NCBI RefSeq assembly: GCF_027942865.1
Contig: NC_134516.1
Coordinates: 25,751,322 to 25,815,321 of the forward strand
Direction of reading: 5' to 3'
DNA from: Odontesthes bonariensis
Lineage: Eukaryota; Chordata; Actinopteri; Atheriniformes; Atherinopsidae
DNA: 64,000 nt
Part shown: in pieces, positions 32,891 through 46,008 of the stretch
Layout of the letters: each line of letters opens with the position of its first letter
Numbering within the stretch: the first letter of the stretch is position 1
Position numbers and translations under genes: made by a program
The notes under the pieces: generated by a model
What the model saw: only the letters and a program-made list of their open reading frames with translations
Told to the model about the DNA's origin: nothing
Databases searched by the model: none

Positions 32891-34756
32891 AGAAATAACG
32901 ACGGGTGACTCATTGTGTTGTGATGACTTGTTTCTTAACCGGCTGGTTATTAATTAGTGGCCGAACGTACATGTGTATGATCGACTCAGGACAGAGTTAT
33001 TCCACACTTTGTCACTCTGTCAACACCTGTTTCATGTTTGTGGAACTTTATTGCTTTTGATTGTTCATTTCTTCTTTCATCCTCTTGCCCGATGAATCAA
33101 AACAAACGAGAGAATAAGAATCAAGCACATGCATATTACAGAAAGAAAAAGTTGATATATGATATATTTGATCCCAAATGTTATTGACATAAGTTAATAA
33201 TTGTTTTTCAGCATCAACGCACTAATAAGAGACCTGTAAGAAAAAATTAACAGATTTGGAGGCTTGGCCTGAGGCCTGAAGTTACTAACTAAAGATCAGC
33301 TGTGCAGCATAATTACAGGAATAAAGAATAATGAATATGATGAAAAGCCTCAAACGCTTTTTGAGCCATAATATTCCCAATTTAATTTTATAGTTGTTCT
33401 CTTTATCATAAATGCGCACACCCTAAGATTGTCTTTTCTCAACCCTGCTCCCTTTTTTTTTCTCTCTCATTCCGCCCTGAGAGTGAGAACAATCCAAACA
33501 GACTCTGGGTGATCATTGCCCTGAAATTATAATGATATACTGATTATAATAGGGGTTTAGCTTTGGACTAGACCAAATAGTATTGATTCATCCATCTATT
33601 TTAACATGCATATGATTAGGAAAGACACCAAAGTATATAGATAAACTGAAAACAGCTTTACAGTGAGAAAATCACAGAGATGAGATAAGAAACAATAAAT
33701 CCAGGAAGAATAGTGTTTGAGACATTCATACAAATTGTTGCTAAAATAAGATTTAACAGCTCTCTTAAAGAGCTATAGTCAAATACACAAGCAGAGTGTT
33801 TAGGAGATTTGCTCCTTTAATTAAAATATAATCTGAAAAAATGTTCTACAAAGTGAAACTTTATGATTCCACCTGAAACAGGACTGAGATCAGGCAGTCA
33901 GACCATGACATAAGTTAAAAAAACAGGTTTTAGGATTTAATATCACGGCCAGACAGTCAGATGTCAAACAATTTGATATCATCTTAAAGTTATTAAAGCT
34001 TAGCCTTTGTTGTTAGTAGGAGATATTAACTTGACTTTAAAATTTTAGCTGCTCTAAATTTCCTCTGCCTCAGGGCATCAATTCAATAGTCAATAGTTAT
34101 CACCAATATTTAGACTCAAACTAAATCATTTAACTATTTAACTTCAGCACATCTATGAAACAATTAATATGCTAACTTAATAAAGCAGAAAAGTGCTTCA
34201 TATAAGTTTAAATAAATTAGGGCATTGGAAGAATACAGAAAGGACAGCTGCAGCAAAGACTGAGCCATAACAAGGCAAGTCAAGGTTTGTTTTTATGGCA
34301 CATTTAAAAACAGTGAGCAGAGTGGAGCTTGGTGAAAGCCAAAACAAAATCTATTTCTAGAATCTTGATTAATACTCCTGATATAGAAGGGTTTTTGCTA
34401 ACGCATCAAAATTATTTTCTAAATGTGCTCATTTGCAGAGTTGTAATCAGTGACTTATGAAGGTCTTAACCCTCTCGGAAAGAGTTTCTGTTCCGAGTAA
34501 AATGATGAAATAGTCCTGATTTGAAAGTGTAGCTTAAGCATTAGAATTATGTTTACTATTTCCATGCCTGTGCAATGAAGACTTGCTTGCTGCTTTAATT
34601 GCAATGATGAACAGCTTACACATGAGCTTACATAATAACACATGAAGTCACATCAAAAGGGGGATGACAGATATCTCCTAACTGGTTGTGCTACATCTCA
34701 AAAGGTAAGTGGCTCTTGCAGTTTGGGGGGTGGCTGCTAAAGTCTTGCTACTGCTA
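32891..34756. other. A-T rich interval without recognised gene
   Basis: No pol or other protein homology is visible. It may be diverged internal sequence of the retrovirus or a later replacement. Confidence 0.35.
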
Positions 34757-34882
34757 ATACAGAGTTTTGTCATACTGAGACCAACGCTGAAATACTGCAC
34801 TTATTGCCATATCAATAAAGACTTCATTTTCACCTGAATTACTCCGGTCTGTTCTTGAGCCTCCTAAGAACCGTATCTAACA
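34757..34882 (+). mobile_element. LTR 3' portion abutting the macrosatellite
   Basis: Matches the last 125 bp or so of the LTR at 29987-30388, with roughly a tenth of positions differing by eye, and ends ATCTAACA. The next base starts macrosatellite unit 1. The 5' two-thirds of the LTR is not present here. Confidence 0.75.
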
Positions 34883-35579
34883 CTGGAGAAGGTGGGAATT
34901 GGCCAGGAGTTAGGCTTCACTGGAAGTCCGAGCAAAATAGGAAATAAGTGAACGGAATGTACACTCTAATACACAGTCAGTATTGTGAAGTGTTACCTAA
35001 AGTCCTCTGTCATTGTACAGAGACGCTATGATTTGCTTGTACAGCACCTTAAAAAAGAAACCTCACTGTTGTCTATATTCATAGACACACCCAGCCTCGC
35101 TTTCAATATAACACAAGCACTCACATTCTATAATTGCCATCAGCAAATTATATGAAAATAATATAAAACATCTTATAAGAAGAAAAAAAAAAGACGGTTG
35201 TTGCTCTTGTTTATTTTGTTTTAAGGTTAGTAGATGTGCAATGTTCAGCTGTCAGAAATGAAAGGCTAGCCTAATCTTTTGTCATATTTGGCTGTGATCA
35301 CTTTTTTGTAGCCTATCATAATTTATATAGGCTATGACGTTCTCCCAAACAACCAGCTGTTGTAGTTTCACTTAACTAAAATAAATGCAGTCTACTACCT
35401 ACAATGGGTGTATAAAAAGCGGAAAATATGTTTGATATTAAATTAGCACGCTACTTTTATTTTGGCGTTACTTCCGCTTCCGGTCTAACCTGGTTCTCAC
35501 GCAGATGGATGTTTCTCATCCATCTGGAATTTTGTCGGTTGCCTAGCTGTTCTCTGCTGTGAGTAGGCGGGGGTTGTAT

Positions 35580-35860
35580 TCAAAAACCTCTCGAACCTGA
35601 TTGGAGAATTCAATGTGTGTGTCACGTACTACTTCGACCAATCATATCGAAAGCGGACGTGACGCGTTGGAGCGCGACCAGTCTCTCGGTCTGTGGTGGA
35701 AAATAAACAAAACACAACAGCAGCGAGCAAAGCAGGAGCTAGCAGCAGCTAATCTGTTAACACCCCGCCCCACGATTGTGATTGGATCTAGGCATAGAGG
35801 CGGGCCCGTTTATGGGGTAACTGAAGACCAGATCCTCGTGCGAGCTCACGAAGTGTAACG
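35580..35860. promoter_or_regulatory. promoter-like CCAAT and GC-box region, unit 1
   Basis: Within 280 bp there are three CCAAT boxes in mixed orientation (CTGATTGGAG, GACCAATCAT, GTGATTGGAT) and GC boxes (CCCCGCCCC, GGCGGGCC). The same region recurs at 38500-38790 and 41360-41650. It also holds an open frame starting MENSMCVSRTTSTNHIES that is conserved in all three units, but the units are too alike for that to indicate coding. Confidence 0.4.
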
Positions 35861-36181
35861 AAGATGCATGAAGCACGAAGGGTCTGCGTGAGAGCCAGTC
35901 TACTTCCGGTCTGCCCGCCATCATGTTCGAATGTAAGAAACGAAAAATGAAAAAGTAATTTCCAAAAAACAAATTTTGTCCGTTATTTGATTTTGGTTTT
36001 TCGTTTTTTTAGGAAGACAGAAAAATCCGTTTTTGGTTTAAAACGAAAAATGGAAAAAGGACAGCTATTTCCGTTTTTTCATTTTTTCGTTTTGACAGAA
36101 AAACGGAAAAAGGAAAGCTATTTCCGTTTTTCGTTTTTTCGTTTTGACAGAAAAACGGATTATACTTTGGTACCCGGACCC

Positions 36182-36899
36182 GACAGCCAATCAGAGTAGC
36201 CTGAAGACTTTTGATCCTGCGACAGCCAATAAGAGCAGCCTGAAGACCTTTGATCCTGCGACAGCCAATCAGAGCAGCCTGAAGACCTTTAATCCTGCGA
36301 CAGCCAATCAGAGCAGCCTGAAGATGTTTGATCCTGCGACAGCCAATCAGAGCAGCCTGAAGACCTTTGATCCTGCGACAGCCAATCAGAGCAGCCTGAA
36401 GATGTTTGATCCTGCGACAGCCAATCAGAGCAGCCTGAAGACCTTTGATCCTGCGACAGCCAATCAGAGCAGCCTTAAAGACGTTTGATCCTGCGACAGC
36501 CAATCAGAGCAGCCTGAAGACGTATGATTCTGCGACAGCCAATCAGAGCAGCCTGAAGACGTTTGATCCTGCGACAGCCAATCAGAGCAGCCTGAAGACG
36601 TTTGATTCTGCGACAGCCAATCAGAGCAGCCTGAAGACGTTTGATTCTGCGACAGCCAATCAGAGCAGCCTGAAGATGTTTGATCCTGCGACAGCCAATC
36701 AGAGCAGCCTGAAGACGTTTGATTTTGCGACAGCCAATCAGAGCAGCCTGAAGACCTTTGATCCTGCGACAGCCAATGAGAGCAGCCTGAAGACGTTTGA
36801 TTCTGCGACAGCCAATCAGAGCAGCCTGAAGACGTTTGATCCTGCGACAGCCAATCAGAGCAGCCTGAAGACGTTTGATTCTGCTACAGCCAATCACAT
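36182..36899 (+). repeat. 39-bp CCAAT minisatellite, unit 1 (about 18 copies)
   Basis: The repeat unit contains GCGACAGCCAATCAGAGCAG. Because 39 is divisible by three, the translated repeat FDPATANQSSLKT stays open, and frames on the minus strand are open too. Each copy carries an NF-Y-type CCAAT box (GCCAATCAGA). One copy has an extra base that shifts the frame midway. Confidence 0.95.
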
Positions 36900-37075
36900 G
36901 ATGACGTGATTAGTTAATTGAAAATCTTTTCTTTTTTGGTTCATAATTGTTAAAGTTTTCTTTTTGTGGTTATTCTGTTAGTTAGTTAGTTAAGTTAGTT
37001 ATAGTTATGAAAGGGAATGTTTGAATTGCTACCAGTGTGTGTGCGTGTTATATAGTTCTGTTGAGATTGTGTTTT

Positions 37076-37082
37076 GAATAAA
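37076..37082 (+). promoter_or_regulatory. AATAAA signal after the minisatellite, unit 1
   Basis: GAATAAAGTG lies about 180 bp after the minisatellite and recurs in every unit. It could serve as a polyadenylation signal if the unit is transcribed. Confidence 0.3.
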
Positions 37083-37092
37083 GTGTTTGTAG

Positions 37093-37455
37093 TTGTTTGT
37101 ACTATTTTGTTTACTGGGTACTCCTTTGGTTCCTGAGTTGTGCGTTTGGGTTCAAGTGCTAGTTCTATTAGATAAACACATGCCACACAGACATGAGTTG
37201 TTTTGTTTTAACACATTCAAACCATTAAAATGGTCCTCCACTTTGTCCGCACACCTGCAACATTTTGGCTCCAAAGGAGCAAAATGCAAGGTCACATTAC
37301 AGGGTCTGACATGTTCACTCTTAACTGTAGGCTATGTCAGGGTGTATTTTACTGTAATCTCCAGCAATCCTGACATGGGCCCAACAGTGAGGAGGACCAC
37401 CACATTGTCCAGATTGAACAATCTAGACACCAAACTGCTGAAGACCTTGTATTGA
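37093..37455 (+). CDS. conserved 120-residue open frame in macrosatellite (doubtful)
   Basis: It starts MFVLFCLLGTPLVPELCVWV, a hydrophobic stretch, then a region containing NTFKPLKW and PTVRRTTTLSRLNN. The frame is open in five units (also 39956-40318, 42916-43278, 44487-44855 and 47306-47668) with only a few amino-acid differences. Since the units are nearly identical DNA, openness alone is weak evidence. I recognise no family. Confidence 0.15.
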   Translation: MFVLFCLLGTPLVPELCVWVQVLVLLDKHMPHRHELFCFNTFKPLKWSSTLSAHLQHFGSKGAKCKVTLQGLTCSLLTVGYVRVYFTVISSNPDMGPTVRRTTTLSRLNNLDTKLLKTLY

Positions 37456-39120
37456 GAGCCCGCTGGGACCTGCACTGAGGCAGACAGGAAGAGGCTTCAG
37501 TGGGTAATCAAAGCAGTAGTAGTATTAGCTAAATGAAGGAACAACATGAACTTGAACGTGAATAAGAAAAATCAGTGGAACTCTGTTATTTTATGTCAGG
37601 GACACTTTGTTTTGTCCATTTCTCAACATATTCTTATTCCCAATCATACAAGGCTGTAAGACAAACATAATAAATCCCTGGAATAAGGGTGAAGCTTGTC
37701 CGCTGACATGTATACATACACAACCGCCATGAGCAAAAAGCAAAAGTTGGGGTATTTTTGCTTATTACATGGTAAGTGTCGCGGCGAGTTATGCTGTAAG
37801 ACTGGAGAAGGTGGGAATTGGCCAGGAGTTAGGCTTCACTGGAAGTCCGAGCAAAATAGGAAATAAGTGAACGGAATGTACACTCTAATACACAGTCAGT
37901 ATTGTGAAGTGTTACCTAAAGTCCTCTGTCATTGTACAGAGACGCTATAATTTGCTTGTACAGCACCTTAAAAAAGAAACCTCACTGTTGTCTATATTCA
38001 TAGACACACCCAGCCTCGCTTTCAATATAACACAAGCACTCACATTCTATAATTGCCATCAGCAAATTATATGAAAATAATATAAAACATCTTATAAGAA
38101 GAAAAAAAAAAGACGGTTGTTGCTCTTGTTTATTTTGTTTTAAGGTTAGTAGATGTGCAATGTTCAGCTGTCAGAAATGAAAGGCTAGCCTAATCTTTTG
38201 TCATATTTGGCTGTGTTCACTTTTTTGTAGCCTATCATAATTTATATAGGCTATGACGTTCTCCCAAACAACCAGCTGTTGTAGTTTCACTTAACTAAAA
38301 TAAATGCAGTCTACTACCTACAATGGGTGTATAAAAAGCGGAAAATATGTTTGATATTAAATTAGCACGCTACTTTTATTTTGGCATTACTTCCGCTTCC
38401 GGTCTAACCTGGTTCTCACGCAGATGGATGTTTCTCATCCATCTGGAATTTTGTCGGTTGCCTAGCTGTTCTCTGCTGTGAGTAGGCGGGGGTTGTATTC
38501 AAAAACCTCTCGAACCTGATTGGAGAATTCAATGTGTGTGTCACGTACTACTTCGACCAATCATATCGAAAGCGGACGTGACGCGTTGGAGCGCGACCAG
38601 TCTCTCGGTCTGTGGTGGAAAATAAACAAAACACAACAGCAGCGAGCAAAGCAGGAGCTAGCAGCAGCTAATCTGTTAACACCCCGCCCCACGATTGTGA
38701 TTGGATCTAGGCATAGAGGCGGGCCCGTTTATGGGGTAACTGAAGACTTCGGGCTCAACAAGGCGCGCCCAGATCCTCGTGCGAGCTCACGAAGTGTAAC
38801 GAAGATGCATGAAGCACGAAGGGTCTGCGTGAGAGCCAGTCTACTTCCGGTCTGCCCGCCATCATGTTCGAATGTAAGAAACGAAAAATGAAAAAGTAAT
38901 TTCCAAAAAACAAATTTTGTCCGTTATTTGATTTTGGTTTTTCGTTTTTTTAGGAAGACAGAAAAATCCGTTTTTGGTTTAAAACGAAAAATGGAAAAAG
39001 GACAGCTATTTCCGTTTTTTCATTTTTTCGTTTTGACAGAAAAACGGAAAAAGGAAAGCTATTTCCGTTTTTCGTTTTTTCGTTTTGACAGAAAAACGGA
39101 TTATACTTTGGTACCCGGAC

Positions 39121-39763
39121 CCGACAGCCAATCAGAGTAGCCTGAAGACTTTTGATCCTGCGACAGCCAATAAGAGCAGCCTGAAGACCTTTGATCCTGC
39201 GACAGCCAATCAGAGCAGCCTGAAGACCTTTAATCCTGCGACAGCCAATCAGAGCAGCCTGAAGATGTTTGATCCTGCGACAGCCAATCAGAGCAGCCTG
39301 AAGACCTTTGATCCTGCGACAGCCAATCAGAGCAGCCTTAAAGACGTTTGATCCTGCGACAGCCAATCAGAGCAGCCTGAAGACGTATGATTCTGCGACA
39401 GCCAATCAGAGCAGCCTGAAGACGTTTGATCCTGCGACAGCCAATCAGAGCAGCCTGAAGACGTTTGATTCTGCGACAGCCAATCAGAGCAGCCTGAAGA
39501 CGTTTGATTCTGCGACAGCCAATCAGAGCAGCCTGAAGATGTTTGATCCTGCGACAGCCAATCAGAGCAGCCTGAAGACGTTTGATTCTGCGACAGCCAA
39601 TCAGAGCAGCCTGAAGACCTTTGATCCTGCGACAGCCAATCAGAGCAGCCTGAAGACGTTTGATTCTGCGACAGCCAATCAGAGCAGCCTGAAGATGTTT
39701 GATCCTGCGACAGCCAATCAGAGCAGCCTGAAGACGTTTGATTCTGCTACAGCCAATCACATG
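39121..39763 (+). repeat. 39-bp CCAAT minisatellite, unit 2 (about 16 copies)
   Basis: Same repeat as at 36182, including the same internal frame-shifting copy, with about two copies fewer. Confidence 0.95.
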
Positions 39764-41973
39764 ATGACGTGATTAGTTAACTGAAAATCTTTTCTTTTTT
39801 GGTTCATAATTGTTAAAGTTTTCTTTTTGTGGTTATTCTGTTAGTTAGTTAGTTAAGTTAGTTATAGTTATGAAAGGGAATGTTTGAATTGCTACCAGTG
39901 TGTGTGCGTGTTATATAGTTCTGTTGAGATTGTGTTTTGAATAAAGTGTTTGTAGTTGTTTGTACTATTTTGTTTACTGGGTACTCCTTTGGTTCCTGAG
40001 TTGTGCGTTTGGGTTCAAGTGCTAGTTCTATTAGATAAACACATGCCACACAGACATGAGTTGTTTTGTTTTAACACATTCAAACCATTAAAATGGTACT
40101 CCACTTTGTCCGCACACCTGCAACATTTTGGCTCCAAAGGAGCAAAATGCAAGGTCACATTACAGGGTCTGACATGTTCACTCTTAACTGTAGGCTATGT
40201 CAGGGTGTATTTTACTGTAATCTCCAGCAATCCTGACATGGGCCCAACAGTGAGGAGGACCACCACATTGTCCAGATTGAACAATCTAGACACCAAACTG
40301 CTGAAGACCTTGTATTGAGAGCCCGCTGGGACCTGCACTGAGGCAGACAGGAAGAGGCTTCAGTGGGTAATCAAAGCAGTAGTAGTATTAGCTAAATGAA
40401 GGAACAACATGAACTTGAACGTGAATAAGAAAAATCAGTGGAACTCTGTTATTTTATGTCAGGGACACTTTGTTTTGTCCATTTCTCAACATATTCTTAT
40501 TCCGAATCATACAAGGCTGTAAGACAAACATAATAAATCCCTGGAATAAGGGTGAAGCTTGTCCGCTGACATGTATACATACACAACCGCCATGAGCAAA
40601 GAGCAAAAGTTGGGGTAGTTTATTACATGGTAAGTGTCGCGGCGAGTTATGCTGTAAGACTGGAGAAGGTGGGAATTGGCCAGGAGTTAGGCTACACTGA
40701 AAGTCCGGGCAAAGTAGGAAATAAGTGAACGGAATGTACACTCTAATACACAGTCAGTATTGTGAAGTGTTACCTAAAGTCCTCTGTCATTGTACAGAGA
40801 CGCTATGATTTGCTTGTACAGCACCTTAAAAAAGAAACCTCACTGTTGTCTATATTCATAGACACACCCAGCCTCGCTTTCAATATAACACAAGCACTCA
40901 CATTCTATAATTGCCATCAGCAAATTATATGAAAATAATATAAAACATCTTATAAGAAGAAAAAAATAAGACGGTTGTTGCTCTCGTTTATTTTGTTTTA
41001 AGGTTAGTAGATGTGCAATGTTCAGCTGTCAGAAATGAAAGGCTAGCCTAATCTTTTGTCATATTTGGCTGTGATCACGTTTTTGTAGCCTATCATAATT
41101 TACATAGGCTATGACGTTCTCCCAAACAACCAGCTGTTGTAGTTTCACTTAACTAAAATAAATGCAGTCTACTACATACAATGGGTGTATAAAAAGCGGA
41201 AAATATGTTTGATATTAAATTAGCACGCTACTTTTATTTTGGCGTTACTTCCGCTTCCGGTCTAACCTGGTTCTCACGCAGATGGATGTTTCTCATCCAT
41301 CTGGAATTTTGTCGGTTGCCTAGCTGTTCTCTGCTGTGAGTAGGCGGGGGTTGTATTCAAAAACCTCTCGAACCTGATTGGAGAATTCAATGTGTGTGTC
41401 ACGTACTACTTCGACCAATCATATCGAAAGCGGACGTGACGCGTTGGAGCGCGACCAGTCTCTCGGTCTGTGGTGGAAAATAAACAAAACACAACAGCAG
41501 CGAGCAAAGCAGGAGCTAGCAGCAGCTAATCTGTTAACACCCCGCCCCAAGATTGTGATTGGGTCTAGGCATAGAGGCGGGCCCGTTTATGGGGTAACCG
41601 AAGACTTCGGGCTCAACAAGGCGCGCCCAGACCCTCGTGCGAGCTCACGAAGTGTAACGAAGATGCACGAAGCGTCTGCGTGAGAGCCAGGCTACTTCCG
41701 GTCTGCCCGCCGTCATGTTCGAATGTAAGAAACGAAAAATGAAAAAGTAATTTCCAAAAACCAAATTTTGTCCGTTATTTGATTTTGGTTTTTCGTTTTT
41801 TTAGGAAGACAGAAAAATCCGTTTTTGGTTTAAAACGAAAAATGGAAAAAGGACAGCTATTTCCGTTTTTTCATTTTTTCGTTTTGACAGAAAAACGGAA
41901 AAAGGAAAGCTATTTCCGTTTTTCGTTTTTTCGTTTTGACAGAAAAACGGATTATACTTTGGTACCCGGACCC

Positions 41974-42729
41974 GACAGCCAATCAGAGTAGCCTGAAGAC
42001 TTTTGATCCTGCGACAGCCAATAAGAGCAGCCTGAAGACCTTTGATCCTGCGACAGCCAATCAGAGCAGCCTGAAGACCTTTAATCCTGCGACAGCCAAT
42101 CAGAGCAGCCTGAAGATGTTTGATCCTGCGACAGCCAATCGGAGCAGCCTGAAGACCTTTGATCCTGCGACAGCCAATCAGAGCAGCCTGAAGATGTTTG
42201 ATCCTGCGACAGCCAATCAGAGCAGCCTGAAGACCTTTGATCCTGCGACAGCCAATCAGAGCAGCCTTAAAGACGTTTGATCCTGCGACAGCCAATCAGA
42301 GCAGCCTGAAGACGTTTGATTCTGCGACAGCCAATCAGAGCAGCCTGAAGACCTTTGATCCTGCGACAGCCAATCAGAGCAGCCTGAAGATGTTTGATCC
42401 TGCGACAGCCAATCAGAGCAGCCTGAAGACGTTTGATTCTGCAACAGCCAATCAGAGCAGCCTGAAGATGTTTGATCCTGCGACAGCCAATCAGAGCAGC
42501 CTGAAGACCTTTGATCCTGCGACAGCCAATCAGAGCAGCCTTAAAGACGTTTGATCCTGCGACAGCCAATCAGAGCAGCCTGAAGACGTATGATTCTGCG
42601 ACAGCCAATCAGAGCAGCCTGAAGACGTTTGATTCTGCGACAGCCAATCAGAGCAGCCTGAAGATGTTTGATCCTGCGACAGCCAATCAGAGCAGCCTGA
42701 AGACGTTTGATTCTGCAACAGCCAATCAC
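41974..42729 (+). repeat. 39-bp CCAAT minisatellite, unit 3 (about 19 copies)
   Basis: Same repeat. The frame-shifting copy occurs twice here (near 42270 and 42540), suggesting an internal duplication of a block of copies. Confidence 0.95.
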
Positions 42730-43682
42730 ATGATGACGTGATTAGTTAACTGAAAATCTTTTCTTTTTTGGTTCATAATTGTTAAAGTTTTCTTTTTGTG
42801 GTTATTCTGTTAGTTAGTTAGTTATAGTTATGAAAGGGAATGTTTGAATTGCTACCAGTGTGTGTGCGTGTTATATAGTTCTGTTGAGATTGTGTTTTGA
42901 ATAAAGTGTTTGTAGTTGTTTGTACTATTTTGTTTACTGGGTACTCCTTTGGTTCCTGAGTTGTGCGTTTGGGTTCAAGTGCTAGTTCTATTAGATAAAC
43001 ACATGCCACACAGACATGAGTTGTTTTGTTTTAACACATTCAAACCATTAAAATGGTACTCCACTTTGTCCGCACACCTGCAACATTTTGGCTCCAAAGG
43101 AGCAAAATGCAAGGTCACATTACAGGGTCTGACATGTTCACTCTTAACTGTAGGCTATGTCAGGGTGTATTTTACTGTAATCTCCAGCAATCCTGACATG
43201 GGCCCAACAGTGAGGAGGACCACCACATTGTCCAGATTGAACAATCTAGACCCCAAACTGCTGAGCACCTTGTATTGAGAGCCCGCTGGGACCTGCACTG
43301 AGGCAGACAGGAAGAGGCTTCAGTGGGTAATCAAAGCAGTAGTAGTATTAGCTAAATGAAGGAACAAAATGAATAAGAAAAATCAGTGGAACTCTGTTAT
43401 TTTATGTCAGGGACACTTTGTTTTGTCCATTTCTCAACATATTCTTATTCCGAATCATACAAGGCTGTAAGACAAACATAATAAATCGCTGGAATAAGGG
43501 TGAAGCTTGTCCGCTGACATGTATACATACACAACTGCCTAAGCAAAGAGCAAAAGTTGGGGTAGTTTTGCGTATTACATGGTAAGTGTCGCGGCGAGTT
43601 ATGCTGTAAGACTGGAGAAGGTGGGAATTGGCCAGGAGTTAGGCTTCACTGGAAGTCCGAGCAAACGGATTAAGACAAACAT

Positions 43683-44296
43683 TAAGACCTTTGATCCTGC
43701 GACAGCCAATCAGAGCAGCCTGAAGATGTTTGATCCTGCGTCAGCCAATCAGAGCAGCCTGAAGACCTTTGATCCTGCGACAGCCAATCAGAGCAGCCTG
43801 AAGATGTTTGATCCTGCGTCAGCCAATCAGAGCAGCCTGAAGACCTTTGATCCTGCGACAGCCAATCAGATCAGCCTGAAGACCTTTGATCCTGCGACAG
43901 CCAATAAGGGCAGCCTGAAGACCTTTGATCCTGCGACAGCCAATCAGAGTAGCCTGAAGACCTTTGATCCTGCGACAGCCAATCAAATCAGCCTGAAAAC
44001 CTTTGATCCTGCGACAGCCAATCAGAGCAGCCTGAAGACCTTTGATCCTGCGACAGCCAATCAGAGCAGCCTGAAGACCTTTGATCCTGCAACAGCCAAT
44101 CAGAGCAGCCTGAAGACCTTTAATCCTGCGACAGCCAATCAGAGCAGCCTGAAGATGTTTGATCCTGCGTCAGCCAATCAGAGCAGCCTGAAGACCTTTG
44201 ATCCTGCGACAGCCAATCAGAGCAGCCTGAAGATGTTTGATCCTGCGACAGCCAATCAGAGCAGCCTGAAGACGTTTGATTCTGCAACAGCCAATC
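43683..44296 (+). repeat. 39-bp CCAAT minisatellite, unit 4 (about 16 copies)
   Basis: Same repeat without the frame-shifting copy, so one frame runs 243 codons (43579-44310). It carries variants GCGTCAGCC and CAATCAGATC not seen in units 1 to 3. Confidence 0.95.
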
Positions 44297-46008
44297 ACAT
44301 GATGACGTGATTAGTTAACTGAAAATATTTTCTTTTTTGGTTCATAATTGTTAATGGTTTCTTTTTGTGGTTATTCTGTTAGTTAGTTAGTTAGTTAGTT
44401 ATAGTTATGAAAGGGAATGTTTGAATTGCTACCAGTGTGTGTGCGTGTTATATAGTTCTGTTGAGAATGTGTTTTGAATAAAGTGTTTGTTGTTGTTTGT
44501 ACTATTTTGTTTACTGGGTACTCCTTTGGTTCCTGAGTTGTGCGTTTGGGTTCAAGTGCTGGTTCTATTAGTTAAACACATGCCACACAGACATGAGTTG
44601 TTTTGTTTTAACACATTCAAACCATTAAAATGGTACTCCACTTTGTCCGCACACCTGCAACATTTTGGCTCCAAAGAAGCAAAATGCAAGGTCACATTAC
44701 AGGGTCTGACATGTTCACTCTTAACTGTAGGCCATGTCAGGGTGTATTTTACTGTAATCTCCAGCAATCCTGACATGGGCCCAACAGTGAGGAGGACCAC
44801 CACATTGTCCAGATTGAACAATCTAGACACCAAACTGCTGAGCACCTTGTATTGAGAGCCGGCTGGGACTTTCACTGAGGCAGACAGGAAGAGGCTTCAG
44901 TGGGTAATCAAAGCAGTAGTAGTATTAGCTAAATGAAGGAACAACATGAAATTTAACGTGAATAAGAAAAATCAGTGCAACTCTGTTATTTTATGTCAGG
45001 GACACTTTGTTTTGTCCATTTCTCAACATATTCTTATTCCCAATCATACAAGGCTGTAAGACAAACATAATAAATCCCTGGAATAAGGGTGAAGCTTGTC
45101 CGCTGACATGTATACATACACAACCGCCATGAGCAAAAAGTTGGGGTAGTTTCGCGTATTACATGGTAAGTGTCGCGGCGAGTTATGCTGTAAGACTGGA
45201 GAAGGTGGGAATTGGCCAGGAGTTAGGCTACACTGGAAGTCCGGGCAAAGTAGGAAATAAGTGAACGGAATGTACATTCTAATACACAGTTAGTATTGTG
45301 AAGTGTTACCTAAAGGCCTCTGTCATTGTACAGAGACGCTATGATTTGCTTTGTACAGCACCTAAAAAAACCCCCTCACTGTTGTCTATATTCATAGACA
45401 CACCCAGCCTCGCTTTCAATATAACACAAGCACTCACATTCTATAATTGCCACCAGCAAATTATATGAAAATAATATAAAACATCTTTCAAGAAGAAAAA
45501 AAAAGACGGTTGTTGCTCTCGTTTATTTTTTTTTAAGGTTAGTAGATGTGCAATGTTCAGCTGTCAGAAATGAAAGGCTAGCCTAATCTTTTGTCATATT
45601 TGGCTGTGATCACTTTTTTGTAGCCTATCATAATTTATATAGCCTATGACGTTTTCCCAAACAACCAGCTGTTGTAGTTTCACTTAACTAAAATAAATAC
45701 AGTCTATACCTACAATGGGTGTATAAAAAGCGGAAAATATGTTTGATATTAAATTAGCACGCTACTTTTATTTTGGAGTTAGTTCCACTTCCGGTCTGCC
45801 CGCCGTCATGTTCGAATGTAAGAAACGAAAAATGAAAAAAGTAATTTCCAAAAAACAAATTTTGTCCGTTATTTGATTTTGGTTTTTCGTTTTTTTTAGG
45901 AAGACAGAAAAATCCGTTTTTGGTTTAAAACGAAAAATGGAAAAAGGACAGCTATTTCCGTTTTTTCGTTTTGACAGAAAAACGGATTATACTTTGGTAC
46001 CCGGACCC

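Noticed and set aside
36182-44296. Regular 39-bp direct repeats resembling a CRISPR array
   Set aside because: The repeats are contiguous with no unique spacers, and the context is a eukaryotic genome. It is a minisatellite.
36009-44310. Long open frames on both strands over the 39-bp repeats (FDPATANQSSLKT on plus, ALIGCRRIK type on minus)
   Set aside because: 39 is a multiple of three, so any stop-free frame stays open. Openness on several frames at once argues against coding.
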